A stretch of 62,187 bases of DNA. Origin: Gammaproteobacteria bacterium. Its GTDB lineage: Bacteria > Pseudomonadota > Gammaproteobacteria > Pseudomonadales > Pseudohongiellaceae. Shown piece after piece: positions 24,351 to 33,356 of the stretch; the stretch's first letter is position 1, and every line of letters begins with the position of its first letter. The stretch is taken from contig JAFMKB010000008.1 of assembly GCA_017853205.1 (NCBI GenBank), forward strand, positions 1 through 62,187. Direction: 5' to 3'. Under the pieces are notes generated by a model. That model did no database searches and was not told the DNA's origin. It was given only the letters and a program-made list of their open reading frames with translations. The position numbers and the translations under genes were made by a program.

Positions 24351-25508
24351 TCAGTGGCGCACCAAGAACTCTACAAATCGCGCCCAGACTTCAGGGAAGT
24401 CCGCAAGACCATAGCCGAGGCGAATGCCGCCGGTGAGTGTTTTCGCTCCCTCCCTGTCACCGGCCTCAGCGCTGCCAACGAAGCAGCGCTGAGGAATCAA
24501 CATGATTCCAATCTCTTCGATGCAGCGCTGATCGAATCCATCACCGAGCGTGATAAGCGGAAATGCAACGCAGCCCGCCGCAGGCTTCGTCCACGTGAGT
24601 CTGCCGTCGAGCATAGGCAGCGATTCTTCGATTTGCTCCACATGACGCCGTAAGGTGTGCAGCGATGCTGTGCGCAGGGTTTGAGAATGCGCGAGTATCA
24701 ATCGCGCAAGCCATTCGTCTGTGGTGCCCGAACAGACTGACAGAGACCGGCGAATGGTTACTGCCCGTGTCAGCAGCTCTGAATCTTGGCTAACCATCCA
24801 GCCGATCCTGACACCGCCAGCGCCATGCGGCTTCGCGAGCGAACCGATACTTACGCCGTGCGCCGTTAGGGTCGCTACGGGCTCGAGCGTGGCGCCCTCG
24901 GCATGTTCTAAACCTCGGAACACCTCGTCAGCAATTAGGCGCGTGCCGTGTGTCTCGCAGTGTGCAACGAGCTCGGCAAGCTCGGCGTGGTCGATAAGCG
25001 CGCCGGTAGGATTGTGTGGAAAATTAATAAACAGCTGATTGCTCTTGGCAATCGCTTCTCGAATTTCGTCGCCGTCGAGAACCCAGCGCGCCTCTGCGGC
25101 TTCTTCCCCCTTGCGCCGCAGTGGAATGCAATTCACTGCCGCGCCGATCGATTCGGGTATTTTTGCCAGTGGCTCATAGCAGGGTGTAATAACCGTGCAG
25201 CGATCGGACTGTTTGACTGCGGCGTGGATGCAGCAAAATAGAGCCTCCGTAGCACTAGAGAAAACAACCACGTTGTCTGCTGAGAGGCCCGAGTAATTAG
25301 CCGCAATCGCAGCACGCAGTTCGATCCCGCCGCGGTCTGGCACGTAGTTGAGAGTAAGGTTTTGCCACTCCGAGAGCTGCGCGGGGGTGGCGAGCGCGAG
25401 TACTTGGCTCAGACTCATCAATTCCAGCGAGGCAGCGCCGAGGCGTGCTGATGCCTTGGAGTTGTTTTGTGCTTGATACTCGGTAAGCGCGTAGCTTGGA
25501 AACCGCAT
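24351..25508 (-). CDS. ovoB: PLP-dependent aminotransferase-fold enzyme, probable OvoB sulfoxide lyase
   Basis: Class I/II aminotransferase-fold PLP protein of 385 residues. The cofactor Lys is K226 in SIGSLAKPHGAGGVRIGW; FPHNPTG near residue 170 and LIADEVFRG are the other standard PLP-site motifs. The gene starts nine bases after the ovoA stop, with AAGG ahead of its ATG, so the two form an operon. In ovothiol synthesis OvoB is the PLP lyase that cleaves the histidyl-cysteine sulfoxide made by OvoA to 4(5)-mercaptohistidine, and this context makes it the likely role. By sequence alone it could be read as an ordinary aminotransferase. Confidence 0.82.
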   Translation of the reverse strand: MRFPSYALTEYQAQNNSKASARLGAASLELMSLSQVLALATPAQLSEWQNLTLNYVPDRGGIELRAAIAANYSGLSADNVVVFSSATEALFCCIHAAVKQSDRCTVITPCYEPLAKIPESIGAAVNCIPLRRKGEEAAEARWVLDGDEIREAIAKSNQLFINFPHNPTGALIDHAELAELVAHCETHGTRLIADEVFRGLEHAEGATLEPVATLTAHGVSIGSLAKPHGAGGVRIGWMVSQDSELLTRAVTIRRSLSVCSGTTDEWLARLILAHSQTLRTASLHTLRRHVEQIEESLPMLDGRLTWTKPAAGCVAFPLITLGDGFDQRCIEEIGIMLIPQRCFVGSAEAGDREGAKTLTGGIRLGYGLADFPEVWARFVEFLVRH

Positions 25509-25517
25509 AGCTGCCTT

Positions 25518-27671
25518 CTACTTCACGCGCTTATGCCAGACACTCATTTGTGCGATCGAGTGTTGGAACTTACGCGCGGTCTCACGGATGACGAAAGGCA
25601 CATCGCGTGGTTCATCTACAAGATCGAAATGCGGCGAGAGAAGTTCTTTCAGACCGTCGAGGGTCGTAAAGTTCTCACCGTCACGCTTGTATCCCCCGAT
25701 CCAGTTTTCAGGCTCTGTAAACTCGCTCAGCCATGTATAGGGCGAAGTAATCACGAGTAATCCATCCTCGTTGATGAGCTCATGAATTCGGGTAACAAAC
25801 TTCTCCGGCTCGTAGAGTCTATCGATGAGATTGCCTGCGAATACAAGATCGTAATTGTTGAACTTATCGCTGAGATTGCAAGCATCTCCCTGCCAGAAGT
25901 CACACTTATGCGCGGTGGCTGCGAGACCGTGCTCGGTGAGCGACGTTTCTTTAAAGCTAAACAAGTCGCCTTCATCGCGTATCGTGTAACGCTTGCTGTC
26001 GTTTTCTTTGAGCTGAGTTGCTGCCGAGACAAAGCGCGCAGAAAAATCGATACCATCGACGTGATCGAATTCGCGTGCAAGCTCGAAACTTGTACGACCA
26101 ATCGCACAGCCGAGATCCAACGCACGGCGCGACTGTTTTTTCGTCGTCTTCTCGGCGAAGTATTTGAGGCATAGCTGGCCGCAGGTACCTGCGAAATTCG
26201 GCACGCCGTGATAATCGCTACCAAAATGGAACTCGATGTATTGAGAGACCTGCTCGTCAGTTTCGTAAGGGTTGCTTGTGGTGATAATTGGCTCCTCGCC
26301 TTCGATATATCGAAATCCGGCATGTTGGAAAAAGTGTCGTCTAAACGCATAACGTGAATCTTTGAGAGCGCTATTTCCTGTTGAGAAATAGCTGCCACCC
26401 TTGATGAGATTGTGTTGCCCGTCGAAGGTCGGCGTCGAAAAGTCGTCATAGACCTCGTGAACCTCGAAACCCGGCAAGCCGTCGATTGGCGTCTGAGTCC
26501 ATTGCCAAACATTACCAATAATATCGAAAAATTCTTCGCCGCGTTTTGTGACCGTACCAAAGCGATCGACAGGGCAAGCTGACGCGCCGTGCTCGAGATT
26601 TATATTTCCGGGCGCAGACTTCCAATTGGGTTGGTCGCTTGGGATCTCCTCGCGCAGGCAAAACCATTCTGCTTCGGTTGGCAGGCGAACATTCTTACCC
26701 GTTTTCGCCGACTTCCAGCGGCAGAATGCGGCCGCCTCGAGGGCGTTTACATCAACCGGCCAGTTCCAAGGCATGTCGATCTCGCTCGCAATGGTGCGGT
26801 AGCGATAGCCGGTTTCTGTCATCACCCAGAAGCTTGGATGACGCGCTTTGCTATGCTGCAGCCACCCCCAACCCTCGTCGTCCCAGTAATCGCGGGTGGT
26901 GTAGCCGTCGTCCTCGACGAACGCCAGAAACTCACCGTTACTCGTTAGGTACTTACTCGCGTTAAAGTTTGCAACCGGTGTCTCGAGATAGCCGTATTCG
27001 TTATCCCATCTATACAGCGTGTCGCGCCTGCTGCAACCCTGTTCGATTCGGCGTCCGCTTACTGGCAGCAGCACGTTAGTTGGTGCTTCGCCAGAATCGT
27101 TGCAGTCTTTGAACAAAGGAGAGGGTTTTACTAACGACAGAGGTAATTGCCGCATAAGCACGGATGACGTTTCGAGGTGTATACGCTCGTGCTCTATGCC
27201 CATCATGACAATCCAGAGAGGATCATCCCAACCAATCGGCAGCGTTATCGGAACGGAGGAAATCAGATCGTCGACTATGTCTCGTGTTTTGTTGCGGTAG
27301 TCCAATACCTCTGCGGGCGTCGGCCAATCATAGTGGGCGTCGTCAAGGTCATCCCATGACATCTCATCGACGCCGATCGCAAGCATCGACTCGATACGCG
27401 GATCGAGCCGCTCTGGGATCAACTTGGCGACATGTAGTTTGTTAATAAAAAATACAGCGGTGTGACCATAGTAGAAAATGAGCGGGTGTCGCAGCGGCGT
27501 CGCCTTCGTGTAGTAAGCGTCGTCGCAGGCAAGGCAGTCGAAAAGACGTTCGTAGAGGCTAAAGGTTTGGTGGAAATAACGGCGAATCTCTTCGCGTTTC
27601 TTCTCTGGGTCACTGCCGTCTAGATAGCAGGTTTTGGTGACAAGCGGGTCGAGCCGTTCGGGGGCGTTCAT
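25518..27671 (-). CDS. ovoA: OvoA: 5-histidylcysteine sulfoxide synthase / mercaptohistidine N-methyltransferase
   Basis: Trifunctional-looking 717-residue ovothiol enzyme. The N-terminal DinB-like domain carries the non-heme iron motif H161-x3-H165-x-E (EHERIHLE) and a further His upstream in LRHPLIFYYGH. The central FGE-sulfatase domain has NKFLTSNGEFLAFV-type and WEWTQTPIDG-like motifs (for example GNVWQWTQ) and ends GFRYI. The C-terminal third is an SAM methyltransferase (ALDLGCAIGRTSFEL motif I). This three-domain order is specific for OvoA, against EgtB, which lacks the fused methyltransferase. The frame opens at 27740; ATG 27671 begins MNAPERLDPL and has AGAGG upstream. The ovoB-like gene follows nine bases later. 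The product, ovothiol A, is an antioxidant thiohistidine. Confidence 0.92.
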   Translation of the reverse strand: MNAPERLDPLVTKTCYLDGSDPEKKREEIRRYFHQTFSLYERLFDCLACDDAYYTKATPLRHPLIFYYGHTAVFFINKLHVAKLIPERLDPRIESMLAIGVDEMSWDDLDDAHYDWPTPAEVLDYRNKTRDIVDDLISSVPITLPIGWDDPLWIVMMGIEHERIHLETSSVLMRQLPLSLVKPSPLFKDCNDSGEAPTNVLLPVSGRRIEQGCSRRDTLYRWDNEYGYLETPVANFNASKYLTSNGEFLAFVEDDGYTTRDYWDDEGWGWLQHSKARHPSFWVMTETGYRYRTIASEIDMPWNWPVDVNALEAAAFCRWKSAKTGKNVRLPTEAEWFCLREEIPSDQPNWKSAPGNINLEHGASACPVDRFGTVTKRGEEFFDIIGNVWQWTQTPIDGLPGFEVHEVYDDFSTPTFDGQHNLIKGGSYFSTGNSALKDSRYAFRRHFFQHAGFRYIEGEEPIITTSNPYETDEQVSQYIEFHFGSDYHGVPNFAGTCGQLCLKYFAEKTTKKQSRRALDLGCAIGRTSFELAREFDHVDGIDFSARFVSAATQLKENDSKRYTIRDEGDLFSFKETSLTEHGLAATAHKCDFWQGDACNLSDKFNNYDLVFAGNLIDRLYEPEKFVTRIHELINEDGLLVITSPYTWLSEFTEPENWIGGYKRDGENFTTLDGLKELLSPHFDLVDEPRDVPFVIRETARKFQHSIAQMSVWHKRVK

Positions 27672-27803
27672 TGCTGAGCGATCCTCTCTGCGGGATAAAT
27701 AATGCCAAGGGAGCCACAGGGTGGTCGCTGTGCAAGGCAAGGGTGTTGACTATGAGTGATGAAGCTGAAAAAGGGCGACGTAAGCGGTGAATTGATTCCT
27801 ACA

Positions 27804-27817
27804 TAATACTGGTATTA
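27804..27817. promoter_or_regulatory. Inverted repeat upstream of ovoA
   Basis: TAATAC and GTATTA are separated by two bases. The site lies 133 bp upstream of the ovoA start in the 229-bp gap to the ABC exporter gene. It could be an operator or part of a promoter; no clear -35/-10 pair could be assigned around it. Confidence 0.35.
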
Positions 27818-27900
27818 ACGCGCGGCGTCGGGGGCTGGATTCACCGCGCATGGTTTTGGGCATTCAGGTTTTTGGAGAGCGCTCTTGCACTTATTTGCGC

Positions 27901-29682
27901 TTAAGCGTCTCCGCCGAACTGAAGCTTGGCTAGGTTAGCATACAGCTCACAGTCTTTCAGTAACGTGCCGTGGGTCCCCGTTGCAATCAATCTGCCGTTT
28001 TCGAGCACAGCGATTCGGTCAACGTTCATCACGGTTGCTAGACGGTGTGCAATTACCAGCGAGGTGCGGCCTTTCATGAGCTTTTCGAGGGCGATTTGGA
28101 CCTTACGCTCGCTTTCTGCATCCAGCGCGCTCGTTGCCTCGTCTAGGAGCAAAATCTCCGGGTCGTTGAGGATCGCCCGCGCGATCGCGAGACGCTGCCG
28201 CTGCCCGCCGGAGAGGCGAACGCCCGCTTCGCCTAGGAAGCTGTCATAACCTTGGGGAAGTAACTCGATGAATTCGCTGGCGAAAGCCGATTCGGCGGCG
28301 GCGCGAACCTCGTCGAGCGAGGCATCTGGGCGACCGAAGCGAATGTTATCGATAACGCTGCCGGTAAACAGCGCCGGTTGCTGTGAGACGATCGCAATGT
28401 GACTGCGTAGCTCTTTCGGCGTGAGGTCGCGGACATCTATACCGTCTAGCGTGAGATGCCCCGAAATTGGGTCATAGAAGCGCAGCACGAGGTCTAAAAG
28501 CGTTGACTTACCGGCGCCAGAAGGACCGACGAGTGCCAAACTCTCGCCGGGGCGCACGGTGAGAGTTACCTCGTTAAGCGCCAAGGTATCAGGACGCGAC
28601 GGATACGCGAAGCTCACTGACTTGAAGTCGAGTTGACCGGTAAATGTGTCAACAAGCTTCGCCGGAACCGCGGGCGCCTGAATCAGGCTTTCGGCTTCGA
28701 GCAGCTCAATCAGCCTCTCCATCGCTCCCGCCGCGCGCTGAAGCTCACTGATTACTTGGCTTATCGCGCCGACAGCGGTCGCGACGATAACGGCGTAGGC
28801 GACGAAAGCGGTGAGCTCGCCAGCGCTCATGCGACCATTGATCACGTCTTGGCCACCTACCCAAATCATCACCGCCAAGGCCGCAAAGACGAGGGTCATC
28901 ACGACGGTAATGAGCACAGAGCGCATGAGAATACGGTCTTTGGCTACGTCGAAAGCGGTTTCGACATAGCGCGAAAAAACGCCGTCATTGTGCGTCTGCT
29001 GGTTGTAGGCCTGCACGGTCTTTATTTGCTGGATGCTCTCACCGACATAGGCACCCACATTCGCAATCTCGTCCTGGCTGTCGCGTGAGAGTCTGCGCAC
29101 CTTGCGGCCAAAAAACATGATGGGGCCTATGACGAGTGGGATGCAGAGCAGCACGACGCTCGTCAGCTTAGGGTTGGTGATAAACAGGAACAGCGTTCCG
29201 CCAATCATCATTAGCAGGTTACGCAGCGCGATCGATGCTGACGAGCCAATCACAGATTGAATCAAGGTCGTGTCGGTGGTGATCCGCGACTGAATTTCGC
29301 CGCTGAGATTGTCTTCGAAATAACCCGGATGCAGATTGATAATATGTTTATAGACCGCTTTGCGAATGTCGGCGGTTACTCGTTCGCCCAGCCAGGAAAC
29401 CCAATAGAAGCGTGCAAAGGTGCCGATGGCTTGCAGCACGGCTACTATCAAGAAACCGAGTATGGCTGTATTCAGCGATTCCGTTGAGCCTTCCACGAAG
29501 CCGCGATCGACGATTAGTCGCACATACTGCACGAGGCCAAGAGTGAGTGCGGCTGTGAACACCAGCGCCACAGAGGCGATGATGATCTGCTTAAGGTAAG
29601 GCTTGAGGAAAACCGAGGTGCTCGCTAATAAACGCGAACTGCTGCGGCGTTTGGCTGCCGATGGCTCTATGGATTCTGTCAT
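27901..29682 (-). CDS. ABC exporter, MsbA-like (fused permease-ATPase)
   Basis: Half-transporter of 593 residues with six transmembrane helices in residues 25-310 followed by the nucleotide-binding domain. Walker A is GPSGAGKSTLLDL near residue 389, signature LSGGQRQRLAIARAIL near 490 and Walker B ILLLDEATSALD; the H-loop IAHRLATV follows. The membrane domain has the HPGYFEDNLSGEIQSR coupling region of type IV exporters. MsbA (lipid A flippase) is the nearest familiar relative, but the divergence and location away from lpxK leave the substrate open. It is the gene after the exported redoxin on the same strand, 176 bp apart with a hairpin between. Confidence 0.88.
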   Translation of the reverse strand: MTESIEPSAAKRRSSSRLLASTSVFLKPYLKQIIIASVALVFTAALTLGLVQYVRLIVDRGFVEGSTESLNTAILGFLIVAVLQAIGTFARFYWVSWLGERVTADIRKAVYKHIINLHPGYFEDNLSGEIQSRITTDTTLIQSVIGSSASIALRNLLMMIGGTLFLFITNPKLTSVVLLCIPLVIGPIMFFGRKVRRLSRDSQDEIANVGAYVGESIQQIKTVQAYNQQTHNDGVFSRYVETAFDVAKDRILMRSVLITVVMTLVFAALAVMIWVGGQDVINGRMSAGELTAFVAYAVIVATAVGAISQVISELQRAAGAMERLIELLEAESLIQAPAVPAKLVDTFTGQLDFKSVSFAYPSRPDTLALNEVTLTVRPGESLALVGPSGAGKSTLLDLVLRFYDPISGHLTLDGIDVRDLTPKELRSHIAIVSQQPALFTGSVIDNIRFGRPDASLDEVRAAAESAFASEFIELLPQGYDSFLGEAGVRLSGGQRQRLAIARAILNDPEILLLDEATSALDAESERKVQIALEKLMKGRTSLVIAHRLATVMNVDRIAVLENGRLIATGTHGTLLKDCELYANLAKLQFGGDA

Positions 29683-29721
29683 GCGCGCAATCTAGCAGTT
29701 AAATCGAATAACACAACTAAC

Positions 29722-29751
29722 AACGCCAACTTCGTTGCCGAGGTTGGCGTT
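29722..29751 (-). terminator. Inverted repeat between redoxin and ABC exporter genes, possible terminator
   Basis: AACGCCAAC at 29722-29730 pairs with GTTGGCGTT at 29743-29751 around a 12-base loop. On the minus strand it lies downstream of the redoxin stop (108 bp away) and is followed by a T-rich but not continuous tract. The loop is long and the T-run poor, so terminator function is uncertain. Confidence 0.4.
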
Positions 29752-29858
29752 ACCTGAGCGTTGCCTCCCGACTAGTTGTCGATAGGCTTATTTATTGGTG
29801 CGGCGCGCTAGCTTCGCAATGCAGGGCCGCTGGGTACGAGGCAGAGGGCTGAGATAGG

Positions 29859-30503
29859 CTAGAAAATCGCGACTAGGCAGCCCTTCGAATCTGGCACGTC
29901 GTCCATGTTTACCTTACCGCCAGCTAGCACAGTGTTTAGAGCATCCTTTAGGTAATGCGCACTCGCCGTATTTTTTTGAGTTTCGTACCCGAGTTTGTCG
30001 TTGATTGGACCGCGGTAAAAAACCTCGCGTGACTTGGGGTCAATAACGAAGACTTCTGCGGTACGCTCGACACCCAGGGCTTTGGCAAGGGCCTGTCCTT
30101 CGTCTTTAAGCACGGTGAAATCAATACCAAACTCGTCAACCTCACGTGCGATGCGCGGGATGTTATCTTGAATGTTGGAATTGAACATCATAAATGCCAC
30201 GTTCTTAGACTCGAATTCGGCGCGAACTTCGCGATAGCTCGGCACAGCTATGCGGGCGATCGGACATCCGACGCCCTGCACATAAAGCACCAGAAGGTCG
30301 CGATCGGCGTAGTCGGCGAGTGTGTGGGTCTTGCCCGCCTGATCACTAAGTTCAAATTCGGGTATCGATCGCAGCCAATCGACTTCGGCGAATGCCTGCG
30401 AAGAGAGAGCGAGCAGTGCGCCTAGCATGCTCGCCGCAAGCGCTACACTGCGGCCAAGCCGACGCGTCATCGAGGTGCACTTCATCGTTCGTGAACTACG
30501 CAT
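29859..30503 (-). CDS. Exported redoxin (AhpC/TSA-like) protein
   Basis: Exported thioredoxin-fold protein of 214 residues. A basic n-region and hydrophobic stretch end SSQAFAEVD. The fold starts IPEFELSDQAGKTHTL, and Cys80 in VQGVGCPIARIAVPSY is at the position of the peroxidatic cysteine. A second Cys lies near the C-terminus (Cys209 in SKGCLVAIF) and could be its disulfide partner. The EVFVIDP and FYRGPIND segments are typical of the family. The N-terminal domain of the fusion at 19189 is a diverged relative without the cysteine. The ATG at 30503 has AAGGAG 11 bases upstream; an internal ATG at 30485 is possible. The electron donor and substrate are unknown. Confidence 0.82.
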   Translation of the reverse strand: MRSSRTMKCTSMTRRLGRSVALAASMLGALLALSSQAFAEVDWLRSIPEFELSDQAGKTHTLADYADRDLLVLYVQGVGCPIARIAVPSYREVRAEFESKNVAFMMFNSNIQDNIPRIAREVDEFGIDFTVLKDEGQALAKALGVERTAEVFVIDPKSREVFYRGPINDKLGYETQKNTASAHYLKDALNTVLAGGKVNMDDVPDSKGCLVAIF

Positions 30504-30838
30504 GGTTGAGGCTTCTCCTTTAGCTTAGGTTCGGAACAAACAGTCTTCTCATAGTGGGTACGAGGGTAACAACTAGGTAGACTTACGCCTAGCCCTTTTT
30601 ATTGATTAGACACAATAAGTTGCACGGTTTTCAAGCCGCTCCGGTACCTCGCGAAGCGCTGGCTAGCGCAGGACTTGCGGGTTTTCTCGAAGGGATTTCG
30701 GATCCCACTGGGATCGAATTAGACAACTAATCGGCGTATAGTGCGCGTACCTATTATGAGATAACCCCTGCCTGACAGCTGCCACTAAGTCCAGTTGGTG
30801 GCAGTCGAGATCACCTGAGCACTCGCGCGAGAGAAAGC
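30504..30838. other. 335-bp intergenic region
   Basis: Divergent region between the redoxin gene (minus) and the second RND exporter (plus). It must hold both promoters, but I could not assign a -35/-10 pair with proper spacing. No RNA gene, strong hairpin or credible small gene was seen; the short minus-strand frame at 30663-30845 lacks a ribosome-binding site. Confidence 0.6.
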
Positions 30839-33343
30839 ATGTCATTTCAGAAGAACCTCACTCGGCTTTATTCGAGCCTCGTCTTCGACCGGCCTTGGCT
30901 GACGCTCTTTTTGTTGATCCTTATCGCAGCAGGTTTCGGGTATTACACACAGTTCTTTCGACTAGATGCTTCTGCAGACTCGTTGCTGCTCGAGGGTGAC
31001 GTCGAATTGGAGTATTCCCGACAGGTTAATGTTCGCTACGGCATCAGGGAATCGGTCATAGTTGCATACACGCCTCTCGAGGGTGAGCTCTTTTCGCGCC
31101 CGGTGCTCTCGCGACTGCAATCGCTTCGCGCTGATCTCTTGACCCTGCCTCGGGTCGAATCCGTAGACAGTATTCTGAATGTGCCCATTTTCGAGGACAC
31201 GCCGCTTACAGGTATCTCCGAAGATTACCTCACCGTCGAGCAGGACATCGACCTAGCTGCGGCGAAAGCTGAGCTGATGAGCAGTCCGGTCTTTAGCAAT
31301 GCGGTTGTGAGCCCAGATGGGCAGACTGCAGGTATGCTAGTGAGCTTTGAGCTAGACCTCAAAGGACAAAACCTGCTCGCGCGTCGCTCCGAGTTACGCG
31401 AGGCAGAGGTGTTAGGCGTTCTCGATGCTGCGCAGCTTGCTGAGCTGCGCGCGGTTGAAGAAGAGTACTCGGCTTATACGGTGATGACCGGTGCGCGGCA
31501 ATCTGCCACGATCGCTGAAATTCGCGCGCTGCTGGAAAACTATCGCGGCGAGGCACAGATCTATCTCGGCGGCGCGCCCATGATCGCCGATGACCTCGTG
31601 ACCTTTGTGCGCGGCGACCTGTCTAGTTTTAGCTTTGGTGTGCTTGCCTTCATCATTCTTGCCCTCGGGTTAATCTTTCGCAAACTGCGCTGGATAGCGC
31701 TGCCGCTCGCCTGCTGCGCGATAGCAGGCGTGACCATGGTGGGAATTTTAGGCTTAATGGATTGGCGCGTGACGGTGGTGTCGTCGAATTTTATTTCGCT
31801 GCTTCTCATAATCACCATTTCATTGACCGTGCACTTAACGGTGCGCTATCGCGAGCTTCGCGCGACCCGGCGTTCGAGCAATCATGACAAGCTCATGCGC
31901 CATGCTATTTTGAGCATGTTTAAACCTTGCCTTTACACCGGACTTACCACGGCCGTCGCGTTTGGTTCGCTGATCGTTAGCGGCATCTCGCCCATTATCT
32001 CCTTCGGATGGATGATGGTGATTGGCGTGTTCGCAGCGATCGTCGTGGTCTTTGGCGTGTTCCCTTCGGTACTCAGTTTGCTGCCACAAGACCAAACTAA
32101 ACTTTCTGCTGATATTCGCCTCGGTGTTACCACCGGGCTTGCGCAAATCACGGCTCGATTGAATAACCGAGTGTTGGCCATTTATGCAGTTATCACGCTG
32201 CTTAGCATCGTCGGGCTTGCTCAGCTCAAGGTTGAGAATAGCTTCATCGATTATTTTCGCGAGAAGACAGAAATCTTCCAGGGGATGACCCTGTTCGACG
32301 AAAAATTAGGGGGTACGCTATCGTTCGACGTCATCGTCGACCTACCGGATGAACCCGAGGACGTCGATGGGTTTGATGATGGCTTTGGAGATGGTTTCGA
32401 CGATGGTTTCGGTGATAGCGGCGATGACGACGCCTACTATTTCACAGCGCCGAAAATGGATTTGGTAGAAGAGATTCACCGGTACCTCGATGATGATCCG
32501 CAGACGGGGAAAGTACTTTCCTTTGGCGCGGTCGTGCAGTTGGCGCGGCAACTCAATGGAGGCGAGCCAATAGACGGCGTGCTTTGGGCAGTCCTCTATT
32601 CGCGCATTCCTGAGACATTAAAAGACACCGTGCTGAAGCCGTTTATCTCGATTGAGGAAAACCAGCTGCGCTTCAATGTTCGCGTGATTGAATCCGACCC
32701 CGATCTAAAGCGTAATGAATTATTGCAGAGAATCGAGCGCGGAATCGAAGAAAAGTTTGGATTTAGTGACGAGCAGGTTAACGTCACGGGCGTTCTCGTA
32801 CTTTACAACAATGTCCTGCAGAGTCTTTACGAATCGCAGATACTCACCTTGGGCGTAGTGATGTTTGTGATCATGCTTATGTTTTTGCTGTTGTTCCGTT
32901 CGTTGGCTATCGCGCTAATTTGCATCATTCCTAACGCGATTGCTGCGGCCTTCGTGCTAGGAATTATGGGCTGGCTCGGCATCCCGCTCGACATTATGAC
33001 CATCACTATTGCGGCGATTTCTGTTGGCATTGGCGTCGACAATACGATTCACTATATGCATCGTTTCCGGCGGGAATACCCGCGCTTTGGCAATTACCGG
33101 CAGACAATGTTTTTCTGCCATAACAGTATCGGACGAGCGATGTATTTTACTTCGATGACTATTGTCGCAGGCTTCTCGATTCTGGCGCTGTCTAATTTTA
33201 TTCCGACGATTGTGTTTGGCCTTTTAACAAGCCTTGCTATGCTCGTCGCACTTGTTGGGTCGCTCACGTTGCTCCCTCAACTTTTAATTGTGTTTAAACC
33301 ACTTGGGCCTGAGACGCAGGCCGACGGGGCCCTACTGGGTTAG
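30839..33343 (+). CDS. RND/MMPL superfamily exporter with acidic Asp/Gly/Phe repeat
   Basis: Inner-membrane RND-fold protein of 834 residues with two sets of six helices and two periplasmic domains (about residues 45-255 and 470-670). Membrane segments include SLTVHLTVRY and ISVGIGVDNTIHYMHRFRRE, the expected position of the proton-relay Asp. It belongs to the short MMPL-like class, related to but not the same as the exporter at 20997. In the second periplasmic domain, near residues 508-532, there is an acidic insert made of a 24-bp tandem repeat (GFDDGFGD twice, followed by SGDDD). Ca2+ binding by this insert is conceivable but unproven. The cytochrome c-like lipoprotein gene follows within 14 bp. 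No adaptor protein is nearby. Confidence 0.86.
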   Translation: MSFQKNLTRLYSSLVFDRPWLTLFLLILIAAGFGYYTQFFRLDASADSLLLEGDVELEYSRQVNVRYGIRESVIVAYTPLEGELFSRPVLSRLQSLRADLLTLPRVESVDSILNVPIFEDTPLTGISEDYLTVEQDIDLAAAKAELMSSPVFSNAVVSPDGQTAGMLVSFELDLKGQNLLARRSELREAEVLGVLDAAQLAELRAVEEEYSAYTVMTGARQSATIAEIRALLENYRGEAQIYLGGAPMIADDLVTFVRGDLSSFSFGVLAFIILALGLIFRKLRWIALPLACCAIAGVTMVGILGLMDWRVTVVSSNFISLLLIITISLTVHLTVRYRELRATRRSSNHDKLMRHAILSMFKPCLYTGLTTAVAFGSLIVSGISPIISFGWMMVIGVFAAIVVVFGVFPSVLSLLPQDQTKLSADIRLGVTTGLAQITARLNNRVLAIYAVITLLSIVGLAQLKVENSFIDYFREKTEIFQGMTLFDEKLGGTLSFDVIVDLPDEPEDVDGFDDGFGDGFDDGFGDSGDDDAYYFTAPKMDLVEEIHRYLDDDPQTGKVLSFGAVVQLARQLNGGEPIDGVLWAVLYSRIPETLKDTVLKPFISIEENQLRFNVRVIESDPDLKRNELLQRIERGIEEKFGFSDEQVNVTGVLVLYNNVLQSLYESQILTLGVVMFVIMLMFLLLFRSLAIALICIIPNAIAAAFVLGIMGWLGIPLDIMTITIAAISVGIGVDNTIHYMHRFRREYPRFGNYRQTMFFCHNSIGRAMYFTSMTIVAGFSILALSNFIPTIVFGLLTSLAMLVALVGSLTLLPQLLIVFKPLGPETQADGALLG
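32369..32416. repeat. 24-bp coding tandem repeat, two copies
   Basis: Two 24-bp units at 32369-32392 and 32393-32416 encode Gly-Phe-Asp-Asp-Gly-Phe-Gly-Asp twice in the periplasmic domain of the RND exporter. The copies differ at several third positions, so the duplication is old or is kept by selection on the protein. Confidence 0.85.
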
Positions 33344-33356
33344 CAGAGCATTGGCG

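Noticed and set aside
25751-26560. Minus-strand frame of 269 codons
   Set aside because: Alternative frame within ovoA; low-complexity Ser/Thr/Arg composition, no start signal.
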